From contig NW_025408679.1 of NCBI RefSeq assembly GCF_020360975.1, forward strand, positions 2,395,703 through 2,459,702: DNA of 64,000 nt, written 5' to 3'. This stretch comes from Hirsutella rhossiliensis (Eukaryota > Ascomycota > Sordariomycetes > Hypocreales > Ophiocordycipitaceae). The position numbers and the translations under genes were made by a program. The notes below the pieces were generated by a model that was given only the letters and a program-made list of their open reading frames with translations, was not told the origin of the DNA and ran no database searches. Of this stretch, positions 21,974 to 32,100 are shown piece after piece (within the stretch, counting starts at the first letter, position 1; every line of letters starts with the position of its first letter).

Positions 21974-22527
21974 ATGGCATCACATCTTGTCACCCCATGC
22001 TCGATTAGGTGCGGTCACCTCAACGACACTGATCAGAAGAAGTGCAGCCATGAGGAGCCATGCCGACTTGGAGTCCACCCCTTTCAGATCATCACCGAAA
22101 ATTGCAAGAGGTGTATGCAGGACCCTCACAAAAGACTCCACCACAATTTCCACGACCTCAGAGATAAATCATCTCTTCTCCGTTACTGGTATTGTCGAAA
22201 GCTCAGTGAGGAATGAGGATAGATATTTTTGGGGCCGTCCAGGACTCCAGGTTGGGTGTGGGAGGGCATTCCGGTTTTCAGGAGCATCAGCGCCGAAATG
22301 GAAATAAGTATGCACGAAGCATGGCAGGAAGAGTCCAGAAGATTTGTCAAATTGGCGAGTTGCGGTGCGAGCGCGGTTTTTATGGATGGTCAAGAACCGT
22401 GTTCTGTTGATGAGTTGGACAGCGATAAGGCCCAAGGGTAGAGCACTTTTAGAAAGGGCGATGGAGATGATTCTTGAAGAGATGGAAAAGCCGAAGGAAT
22501 TGCCCAGTAACTAATTATCTTTTCCCA
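21974..22527 (+). CDS. Small Cys/His-rich hypothetical protein, possible two exons
   Basis: The first frame (80 codons, 21974-22216) is dense in Cys and His in a spaced order: TPCSIRCGHLN, KKCSHEEPC, GVHPFQI, NCKRCMQD, HKRLHHNFH, RYWYCRKL. This looks like a structural zinc-binding fold. A second frame from about 22241 (WVWEGIPVFRSISAEMEI ... EPCSVDELDSDKAQG) and, one base shifted, RALLERAMEMILEEMEKPKEL to a stop at 22527 would suit a C-terminal helical part. An intron of about 45 nt starting GTGAGG at 22206 could join the first two. The family is not recognised. A frameshift near 22438 may mean it is a pseudogene. Confidence 0.45.
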
Positions 22528-23121
22528 TCTCAGAGATCTATTCTCTGTTCCTTCCCTTCCAGCCTGACAATCCTGCCTTTCTTGACGCTCACGACCAATG
22601 GCCCCGATAAGGCCGACCAGGAGAGAGCCAAGTTCTTGGCTCTGCGTGCCAGTTCGAAACCCACCTTGCGGAATTGTCACAGCTGAGAGTCACGCTTCCG
22701 GCAGCCGCGCTGTTGCCCACGAATCCCAATGTGGAACGGACCAACGACACCTTTTGCTCGTGTCTTTGACCATCCTTGTTTGGTCCATCTCCACCAGAGA
22801 GCTCATGGTGTCGTCACGGCCCCTGGACAAGTTGCCCTCTGTACCGGTCCATGGCGTTCCAACCCCTTGTCACACATAGGATATCAGCCTCCAACAGTCT
22901 GACCCCCTATTCGCACAGTCCGTTTCCACATTTCCCCACAGAAACTTCTAGGAGGCATCATCAACGCATCAGTGGCTTCCAGATGATCCGATCAGATGCT
23001 TCCATTCACTACCATTCCCTTCCATTCTCATATTCAGGCAGTCTATAAAGATCTCGCCTCTTTCCCACCTTAGATAGCAGAATCAAGAGTCTTCCAGTCC
23101 CTGATCTTTATGCCCACTTGC
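22528..23121. other. Intergenic, no gene seen
   Basis: Pyrimidine-rich stretch with short frames only. I see no repeat ends or conserved motifs. Confidence 0.4.
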
Positions 23122-23605
23122 TCATCCTCCGTGCGATAGGTGAAATTCCCGAGATTCAACTATTCGGTATGGGAGGTTTAGTATGACGACTAACCAAGCT
23201 AGCGCTTTATTGATCTTTTCTTCGTCAAGGTAGCCTTTGAAGACCTGGGACTCAATCTCTGTCGCACGGCCCAGATCCCGCGCTTGCCCATAGAGTTGAT
23301 CAAACCCTTCGATGATGGACGATTGAAGAGGAGATAAATTCTCTACGACATTGATGTCGTGCTTGCCCTCAAGGTGTTTTCGAAAATTGGTGGTAACCGA
23401 AGTGCTGTAGGATCCTCCTGGGGACAATGAAGACAATACATGAGGCGGTTCCTGCCTTTGAACTCCGCTTCCCTTTTCACTGCCGGACGAGCATGTTTCC
23501 ATGTTCCAAAGGCGGTTTTCCTCTTGTATTGCGAGATGTAGACGTGGAAGAATCTGAAATAATGGATTCAGAATCGAAGAAGGATAACACAGACTCAGAA
23601 TCCAT
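23122..23605 (-). pseudogene. hAT transposase N-terminal fragment
   Basis: The start at 23605 (MDSESVLSFFDSESIISD) is typical of fungal hAT proteins. After a frame change come a BED-like finger end (TTNFRKHLEGKHDINV), the helical linker LQSSIIEGFDQLYGQARDLG, and the core entry VFKGYLDEEKINKALAWLVV and LPYRIVESREFH. It stops where the catalytic domain should begin. No TIR was found around it. It is a different family from the hAT at 1531. Confidence 0.75.
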
Positions 23606-24147
23606 CGTCGCGAGGTGATAATATGGTGTGGGTTGGTGGGAAGATGATTTCGTGGATGTGGGGATTTTTGCGGGTTCAAGCCCCTGGAATAAGGTACAGC
23701 AAACATGGGCTTACAACGATTACGGTGAACAAGGACTCTTGTAAATAACCCCTGTGGGAACCCTGTTAGTGGCGTGGTTTAGCCAATAATATGGAAATAC
23801 ATGGATCCATATCCATACCTTTCCATGCCATTCATGGAAGGCCCCTTTCCGCTCCTGTGCCCGATTTTTAGTCTCCTGTGCACCTTACCGTATTAGGTAG
23901 AAGCATCGCGAATCGGCCAAGACTTGCATTTGTGTGCAACACACCAATTAGAAGGTAGTCACGGATTGTAGTCTTTGCGTTGAACATTGTGAATTTGAAG
24001 CTATTCGCACATTTCCTCCATATCTTCTAGCCGCATTACAAGCTCATACGGCTGCCGCATTGCGTGGCCTCTTTTCCACCGTGGCGAGCGTCCCCCCTTT
24101 CCTCTAACTGTAGCGTTACTTAGCTGCGAAGCCGGGACTCCCGGCTT

Positions 24148-25072
24148 ATAGATAAATCATAATCAAATCAAATCAAATTAAATCAAATTAATCCAAATCA
24201 AATCAAATCAAATTGCCCCTGCGCTGAATCAAATCAAATCAAATCGCAACACCCAAATTTATTTGGATATCTGATTATTTGGATACGCCCCACAATGGCG
24301 ACCTGGGCCAATAGTTTTGGGAGCCAGCCCTGCCTGGCCTAGAGTGGTCGCTAATTACGGGCAGTTGCTTTTCCAGGCCGTGTCACCAAGCTTTCTTTTG
24401 TGTTTTACCTGACACGTTTGATCGTGAAATATATCTTTGGGTGCATCTGCCATATTACGGGGAGATATTTGTAGCCGATGGCCAAAATGGGACAGCTCTG
24501 CACTTGACTGCTGCAATGGCGCATATGGGAGGAGTACCGAACCTCGCGGTCGAGCAAGATACGATACCCGAGGAGCCCACAGCTGCAAGGAAGACAACGG
24601 ACCTAGATGACTTCATGACCTCAATTAGGAAACTTGGCGCCCAACCTGCGCCCTCACCGTCCTCCATGCGTGACGAGTACGCAGAATGGGTGGGCAGTAC
24701 CGATCCGGGCGATTGTCTTGTGGACAATCCCATCCAGTACTGGCTTCTCCGCAGACGCCAATATCCACGCCTGTCGCGAATGGCAATCGACCTCTTTTCC
24801 ATTCCGGCGATGTCTTCAGAGCCGGAGAGAATATTTAGCCTTGCCGGACAGATGGCCGCAGCTCAGAGAGGCCGCCTCAAAGCGGACCTTATCAAAGCGG
24901 ACCTTAAGGTATAGGAGCGGCTCAATGTATTTTGTCGTGGGAAAAAGTGGGGCTATCCAGATATCCAAATGAGATCCAAATCGATTCAAATCAAATCAAA
25001 TCAAATCAGATCCATGATTTTGCTATCCAAATCAAATCAAATTGGACCCCGGATTTGATTTGATTTATCTAT
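24148..25072. mobile_element. hAT deletion derivative with (AAATC)n ends
   Basis: TIR ATAGATAAATCA at 24148-24159 and inverted at 25061-25072. Both subterminal regions (24160-24240 and 24970-25065) are packed with repeats of CAAATCAAATC, together with GGATATC-type motifs. Such short repeats commonly act as transposase binding sites in hAT elements. The interior codes only for the transposase C-terminus (24441-24914). No 8-bp target duplication is visible. Confidence 0.8.
24441..24914 (+). pseudogene. hAT transposase C-terminus with hATC dimerisation domain
   Basis: DEYAEWVGSTDPGDC, NPIQYWLLRRRQYPRLSRMA, then IDLFSIPAMSSEPERIFSLAG and RGRLKADLIKA form a textbook hATC block. The zinc finger and catalytic core are missing. 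KADLIKADLKV looks like a small tandem duplication at the end. It is an orphan fragment inside the deletion derivative, not functional alone. Confidence 0.9.
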
Positions 25073-27249
25073 TTGCAAGTCTGGCCGGGAGCGGCATGAA
25101 TCCTCCTTCCACTGATGCAAGGGTGCTGGAAAGAGGGGTCGAGGACCCAAGGGTAAAGAGACGAGGGCGCTCGCGATGCCCCCGTTGAGACCCTCCTTGA
25201 GGCGGCGGCCGCGGCGGCTCGTGATATTCGAAGGCGGAGGGTAGCCGCCGCATAAGTTGGGTGGCAGACTCTGAGCGCCGGAAAGTCTGCGGCTGCTGGT
25301 ATGAGGTCGGCTGTGTAGGCTTTTGACGGATCACGATGTCGGCTTGTGGCGTTGACGTTGCTTGTGGTGTTGACACCGGCCACGAAGCTATAGCCGGCCC
25401 AATGCCAAGGTAGTTGCCAATAGCCTCAAGCCGCGAAAGCACTGTCTGCAAGACTGGCTGCCGCTGTTGCTGTTGCCCGCGAGGCTGTGGCTGTTGCGAA
25501 GCTGGTGGGGTAGCTGCTGCTGCTGCTGCTGACGAGGCCACAGGTGTAGTTACAGCGGCTGTTGCAACGGCTGCAGTCGTGGCCACAGGTGCAAAGGCTA
25601 TGGATAATGGCTCTGGCTGGTCTGCGGCGCCGGGCAATGACTCGAGGATCGCGAATTCGTCTGTATGGGTCTGTGACGGCAAGATCCTGCCGTAGAAGCC
25701 AGTGGTTGTCCCACAAGTTCAAGGGCAAGGGTCTTGTAGCTATAGCTTTGCGGCTAGTCCCCTCCCCTTGGACCTGGAGGTACGAGGCGATAATATGCTT
25801 GCAGGGCAGCCCGTATTGGGCAGTGAAGCTAGTCCCACATTCCCCAAGTGGCCGCTCTTGTGGTTTGAGGAGGCCGGCCGAGGCGGCTAGTGCCTGTTTC
25901 TGTACAAGCTCGAGAGACCGATATGACGCCTTCTCGACGGCTTCCTCATATAATGGTAGCCGGAACGGGTCGCGAGTCCGTCGTGATTCGCGCTCAACGG
26001 TCCGATCATGGTGTTCTCGTGAGGTTGAGGCTTGTAGTTGCAAGGCATGATATAATTCAAGCAGATTCGACTGGCCGTTGCGAAGGAAGGTGCGAGAGCT
26101 TGAGTGAAGGGGTTCACAAGGCGAGGTCGTTGTGTGGCCCCAGTTGCGGTAACGGCAGACCCAAGCGCGCGCCCATTGTGTTCGTACAGGCATCCAGACC
26201 TCTTCCACATACCTAAGAATAATGTGCTGGTCTGAGAAGGCGCTTTGACGATGTCCCAGCGGCTGTTGAACTCGTCCTCGGTCGGGGCATACATTACGGA
26301 CCGGAAAGCTGTTGTGAAGGCACAAGGGCCTCTTTTTCCGGCAGTGGCTCCGGCAGCAGCAGAGCGCCGGGGTCTTCATCGCCTTGGGGCTCTTGCGGCG
26401 GGTCAAATGGGTCGTCATCGTCATAGTCGCCAAGCCAGCGCTTCTTCGCATTTGTAGTGATGTTCTTCATGATATGCCACGTACAGACCTGTAGCTGCGA
26501 GTCCGGGAAGGTAGCCGTCAATGCAGCGCGCGCAGCAGCGTCATAGTCAGTGATGATAATGTGTGGGATAAAGGCATTGCCGTCAGCCTCGCCTCTTAGC
26601 CTTGCCTTTGACTGTAACCACTCGCGAAGCTGTATAAAACACCAGGTAAATGCGTTCGTGGCTTCGGAAGGGATTAAACAGAAAGCCACAGGGAAGATAG
26701 AGTCCAAGGCAGTGATTCCATTGATCTCTAGCAGCTTGAGGCCATATCTATTCGTGTTGTTCGTTACGTCGGCCATCATGAGGTGTGAATGTTGTGCCCA
26801 AAGCCGCAAGGCAGGGTCAAGGCCCACAATCTGGTAGAAGAAGCGATCCTCATCGTCAAGTAGCTCTTTATGGAAGGCACCTTCCTCGAGTCTTTAACCT
26901 GCTGGAGTTGATGTGGATGAAGGCGCCTGTATTCTGGGAAGGCACCGGCCCTATTGGCCTCATGGTTGTGCCTTGGGCACATCACAGAGACTCGCCAGAG
27001 GTCTCCCTCTAGCTTCAGGCGCACAACCTTGACTCTAAACGGGCAGGAAGTCCGCCTAGTGCCAGTCTTCCGGAGCCCTAACGAGGCTGACTTGTATTCA
27101 CGGCCGCCGCATGCGCATACGATGTCGTAACGGCGTGGGAGCCCATGTTCGTAGTTGCTTGGCTTGAACTTAACTATGGCGTAGCCTTGGCAGCGCGCAT
27201 GCCGCTGGAGCTCGTCAAACGCATCGTCAAAGGTCTCAAAGAGTGGCAT
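25065..27249 (-). pseudogene. MULE transposase (element C), frameshifted
   Basis: The start at 27249 (MPLFETFDDAFDELQRHARC) gives a FAR1-type zinc domain (YDIVCACGG, SCPFRVKV, MCPRHNHE). After a frameshift near 26870 the catalytic core reads DEDRFFYQIVGLDPALRLWA, MADVTNNTNRYGLKLL (first Asp), IIITDYDAAARAAL (second Asp) and VCTWHIMKN. A further shift leads to HTTTSPCEPLHSSS (catalytic Glu). A SWIM-type zinc motif (CGTSFTAQYGLPCKHI, about 25830) and an Ala/Pro/Gln-rich tail follow. The tail ends inside the hAT insertion. All three catalytic residues survive, but not in one frame. Confidence 0.88.
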
Positions 27250-27640
27250 ATTGTTTGGCGGGGCTGAGAAGCATCTTGACGAAAGAACGGTTTGATTAGC
27301 TGCTTTGTGGCGGTTGTGTGCCTCTGGAAACTTAGCTGCGCAGACGCGATGTGGTATTGCGAGGTGGGTGGTTATCACGAGTTATTTTGGCTTGTGGTGT
27401 TGTATCAGGAGGCACTGCTTGCCGCGACGCCAATTGTGTGTATTATGGTGTGTTACGCGTCTACGTGTGAGTCTTGCTAAGTACGGTAAGGTGCACAGGA
27501 GACTAAAAATCGGGCACAGGGAGCGGAAAGGGGCCTTCATGGAAAGGGTATTTCCATATTTAGATATGGAAAACCACCTGTCCGTGTCCCAAACCTCAGT
27601 ATTGTGGATCGGGAGACGATAGAACTTTGCAGTTGCTTCT

Positions 27641-28470
27641 ATGAAAGGGATGCCACAAATTCAACCCCGACTTCAGCCTAGTCCTTTCCTCCAACGATCT
27701 ACGGGGCGGCAACAACGGAATATACCCCGTCGAATCCAGGTACCCAAGGCTTGCGAGCGTTGCCGCAAGAAACGAATCAAGGTAGTACAAAAATTGGACT
27801 CTTCAACTTCTTTGCCTTTACTCCAATTCAAAGTTTCCCAGCGGAATGATAGTACTGAAACTGGGATTGATAGTGTGATGGACGAAACCCTTGCTGGCGA
27901 TGTCGGGACGCTGATAGCGAATGCCTCTACGACGACTCGCAGCGCAAATTAAAGCGCGAGTTACGGGCCGAAATCGAGCGGTTAAACGAAAGCAACATGA
28001 GAAAGGACAAACTGCTCGAAACCCTCTCTTTCAGCCATGATGAAACGTGCAGAGCGGTTATTCAACGACTGAGGATGCCAACAAATCGCGTCAGGACGTC
28101 TTGAAGGCATTGGAGAAGAAGAAAAACAATGCCGGTCCGTCTCAAGACGCCTTCCACGAATAGCATATCCAGTTGAGCCCATTAATACGGCCATGGGGAA
28201 GTCATCTGTGCGGGTTGCCTTACTCATCTGCCCTCTTCGATGGTACGCCGCTCTTTGTTTGGCTATCCCAGCGTATTGGTGGAAGCCAATGAAACTCTTT
28301 CGATACGGGTTTTGCCGACTGTCGCTTCTTTATCGCCACTCCCCATAGTTGGAGATGCTGTTCAGTCACAAACTGATACGTGGACACAAGCAAACCTGAC
28401 AAAAGCTTTTGTACGACAGCTCTTCGACGCTTTGCTTACTTGGGATTACTGTGAGGGAACGATCATGTGA
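27641..28470 (+). pseudogene. Zn(II)2Cys6 transcription factor, truncated
   Basis: The binuclear cluster reads ACERCRKKRIK then CDGRNPCWRCRDADSEC, split by an intron at 27782-27873 (GTAGTA...TAG) between Lys and Cys. This is a common intron position for the family. A basic helix/coiled linker follows (RKLKRELRAEIERLNESNMRKDKLLETLSF). The frame breaks near 28080, where the neighbouring frame gives ANKSRQDVLKALEKKKN. A later piece, TWTQANLTKAFVRQLFDALLTWDYC (about 28377-28452), matches the start of the fungal middle-homology region. The frame ends at 28470. The family regulates metabolism or secondary metabolites; no target can be inferred. Confidence 0.8.
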
Positions 28471-29138
28471 CTTTCATTAAGCAAAGCTGTAAATTTGTGC
28501 TACGAAGTGACGAAGTACACGCAGTGCGCAGATTCAGCTGTGCTTCTTTACTGAGGAAAAAGTGCGTTCCACTGTTTTGCTAGCCCAGCGTTTTGATTGG
28601 CCCTACTCACAATTTGCAGAACCATCATTGGTCAGATTTACCCAGAGTTTATCCGTGGGCAACGTTATGATTGGTCAGAGCTCATGTATACTGTACGCAG
28701 TAAATTTATTCACACCGTAATGAGTGCTCCTGATTGGCCCAAAAAGTTTACCCGTGCCTTTGCCGTGGAGAGGGCACCTTTTGCCGCAACAGACGTCACA
28801 CAGCGCGCGCCTTATATTAATGCATTGTTGCATCTGGAGCTTGAGCTGTAGAAATGCCTGCTGTTGGCAAATATGATGCTAAGAATCACGCCGCAAGAAT
28901 CGCGTGGCATGCAGCGCCGCAGGCGAAAAGCCCGCTGCAGGCGAAAATGCCGGCCGCAGGCGTAGCCCCCTGCAGGGGCCCCCCCCGCGCAGGGGGAAAG
29001 TCCCAATTTACTCTTGAAAATTTCGATTCTTGATGTCCTTTGACATTGAACTTCTTTTCGAATCCTTTGGCATTGTTTCCTTTGACGTTAGTCCTCCTTT
29101 CGAAATCTGGTAAATTAATCATCTAGAAAGTTGCCTAT
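28471..29138. other. Non-coding stretch with CCAAT boxes and a GC-rich block
   Basis: No gene. Four CCAAT boxes (read as ATTGG on this strand) lie at 28595, 28626, 28669 and 28732, spaced 31-63 bp. A GC-rich repeated block at 28912-29000 follows. The stretch may be the upstream region of the Helitron or the remains of a promoter. Confidence 0.5.
28912..29000. repeat. GCNGCAGGCGAAAA direct repeats plus GC hairpin
   Basis: Three tandem copies of a 14-20 bp unit (GCCGCAGGCGAAAA, GCTGCAGGCGAAAA, GCCGCAGGCGTA) followed by GCCCCCTGCAGGGG-type palindromes and GGGGGAAAGT. The same motif, once, plus a hairpin is found at 5832-5884 near the other Helitron scrap. Confidence 0.6.
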
Positions 29139-32100
29139 ATGACATCTATATGCCGTCTCCGTCTCCTCCGAGGGGATCCTCCTCCCACTGGGGGCCTTTC
29201 AGATCTACCCAATACCCTTCCCCATCGTCTTTGCATTCAATGCCACCAGTTCAAGCAAGACGATCAATTCATTCATCTGATTGACCCGTCTAGGCGCACT
29301 AGAAAATGTCTCCTGTCGTCAGGTTTATAATCGTGGTGTGCGTTTCTCCTTTGCCTCCTTTCCCCAATTTGTCTGCTAATCTTCCTTCACCTAGGCTCAA
29401 CGCTTAATGGCAGCTACTCGAGGCCTTTCAGCGATCCACAAACGACATGCAAGCGTGGATGTGCAGAGTCCAACGGCGCGTAGGCCTACAGCTACACAGA
29501 CACCTTCAGCTCTGCCTGCTCTGCCTGTTCTGCAGCCTCGTCCTGCCCCGCCTCCGCTACGCCTACCTCCACTACAGCCTCGCACTCGGACCCCTAGGAG
29601 GTTCTTTCGTCGGGGCATTCGGCCAGAGGATAGTCCAGGCCATGCAAGGGCACACGCCCGCCAAGTTGCCATCAGTCGACATCATCGTATAGAGAGACGG
29701 CAAGGCCATGAGCCATCCGCAACGCAACGCACCTCCCAGTTGCTTTCTATGCAGCCGGCCCCTTCGTCTCCCGTCCCTTCATTTCTTGCGCTCTCCATTC
29801 CGCGGTCAGCAACACATTCTCATCTCTCTTATCCGCAGTCAAGCAGCCCTTCTAACGTGTCGTCTCCAGCCTCTTCTGCTTTTGCAGCAGGCGATTTGAA
29901 TCTGTCCCTGGTTCCTCGCATTGGCCTTTCTGTCCCTGCAAGCCTACAATCTATCCAAGGCAACGAGGCCGATGAAGACGTTCCTCCTTTGGACATCGTT
30001 GGGCCCTTGCCGGCGATCTCAACGCACAGGCCATTTCTCAGAGTGATCAGGACCTCCTTAATCTGTGGAACGACAGGCTTGAATCTGAGTCTCTTGAGTA
30101 TTGCAGTCGATGCAAGGAGTCCTGGTTCAACCTGGTCCTTGTGAATGATGTCTGTTCTGCCTGCCGTCGTCGTGACGCCGATGGGAAAAGGCAGCCTCAC
30201 GAACCTTTCCTCTTCTCCCAGGAAAATAACCTGGATCTCGGCAGCGTTCCCAACGAGCTCCCAGAACTATCCCAAGTCGAGGAGATGCTCATTGCGCGGG
30301 TGCATGTCCACATCCAGGTTTTCCAGTACCGTGGCCAGCAGTATAAGTATCGTGGTCATGTCATTAACTTCTTACGGGATATTGGCCACGTCTATACGCA
30401 GCTTCCTCTTCTGCCGCGCGAATTGGACATCATCATACTACGCCCACGGATTCAACGAACCAGCCACACGTCGTCCGGCAGTTTCGACGTCAATTCCGTG
30501 TTCGGCAAGGTCACATTCGCGTCTGGCTGGAGCACCTTCAACTTAACCACCCTGGCTATCGAGATATCATTATTGACGCTGAACGCCTAAGTCAGCTACC
30601 AAACGACGGTGATGTGGTTGATCAAATGCTTGCCGAGGAAGTCGCTGTGCCTGAGGGCGTGCAAGCAGAGCAACATCCTATAGAGCACCCTGACCCTGAG
30701 GCTGTTGAGAATGCTGATGCAGCTGGCATCGACGACTACGATGCAGCAGCAGTCCCAAACTTCATTGCAGCGCAGGCTGACCTTGAGCGTCTCCGGGCTC
30801 AGCTTGAGGATCACGAACCCGTACCGCCCGAGCAGATCCCTCTGCGCCAGGCCCACATCGAGATGCCTAATATCCGATCTACGCCTCTCAATGAGTTCAA
30901 TCGTTCCCAGCCTCTGCTGTCTCTCGCCTTTCCTACCCTTTACCCTACTGGGCAGGCAGACTTTGTGGCACCTCGTCAGAGGACAATTCGGTACGATGAG
31001 TATATCGCACACGCCGTGAGATACCATGATGGTCGTTTTGCTAGGCATCCACGCTTTCGATATGTTGCTTTTAACACACTTATGCGGCAACAGGTTAACT
31101 CTCACAGTTCCTTCTTTGTGAAGAGGCCTGGCCTGCAGCAGCGAGTTGACATGGATGAATTACGCAATGCCTTTGAGGAAGATACCCCGGAATCTCGCGC
31201 ACTCCTGAGCTCTATTGTGCGCTTCTCAAGCAGCTTAAAAGGCACACGAGCTTACTGGGGCGGCCAGAGACATCAGCTTGAGGCCCTCGTCCACGGCCTT
31301 ACCTGTCCTGGTGTCTTCCTCACCTTCTCAGCTGCTGATCTTCACTGGGATAGCCTCCAGAGACACATGCCGTCATATGTTGAATGGCGTGAGGCTGATA
31401 GCCGTGGTAAGGGTGCTATTGCGTTCCGGAATCTCCTTGAAAACCCTCATATCGCAGCATATCACTTTCACAGCCGTTTTACTAGCTTCCTTAAGATAGT
31501 ATCGATGCCAAAGTTCAACATTACCGACTATTGGTTTCGCTACGAATGGCAGGCCCGTGGCAGCACGCATGTGCACGGCCTTTATTGGGTTAGGGATACA
31601 CCAAAGCCTGATATGTCTACTCTCGAAGGCAAAGCTGAGTTTGCCCGGTTCTGGGCCCCTTATGTCTCTGCCATTAACCCAGAGCCGCTTCGTGTGATGC
31701 AGCAAGGCGACGCAAATCCATTGGTACTAGTCCGACCGCCGCCTACTTTCCAGTTCCTCGCTGAGGTTGTTAATCGCGTACAACGCCATCGTTGTTCTGA
31801 GCTCTATTGCTTGCGACACCGCCGACTGCCTGACAACTCTCTGTCAAGGAAAAGCTATGTCGATTCCACTTCCTCGCGCCTCCCATGCCGAGGCCCACGT
31901 CACACATGGCCTTAACCCGACATTCCTTGTGTATGATGGCGCACGCAACGACCCTCTGCTTAACAACTTCAATCCCCTTTGGCTATTGGCTGGCTTGCAA
32001 ATCATGACATTTCTCCTGCACCTCCTTTCATGCAGTTGTTAACTATCTCGGCAAGTACTGCTCTAAAGCTGAGAAGCAGACGGAGAGCTACCGCGACGTC

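Larger units (their letters stand above)
23774..27577 (-). mobile_element. MULE C with long TIRs, holding a hAT derivative
   Basis: Inverted repeats at 23774-23892 and 27482-27577 share GTGGTTT, ATATGGAAATAC, GGCCCCTTTCCGCTCC, TGTGCCCGATTTTTAGTCTCC and TGTGCACCTTACCGTA. The left copy carries a short extra insertion of GGATCCATATCCAT-like sequence. The element is about 3.8 kb and encodes a MULE transposase on the minus strand. A 925-bp hAT derivative sits at its 3' side (24148-25072). Confidence 0.85.

Noticed and set aside
29407..30144. Independent proline/serine-rich gene
   Set aside because: It is collinear with the Helitron N-terminal region, and its neighbours in other frames continue the RepHel protein.
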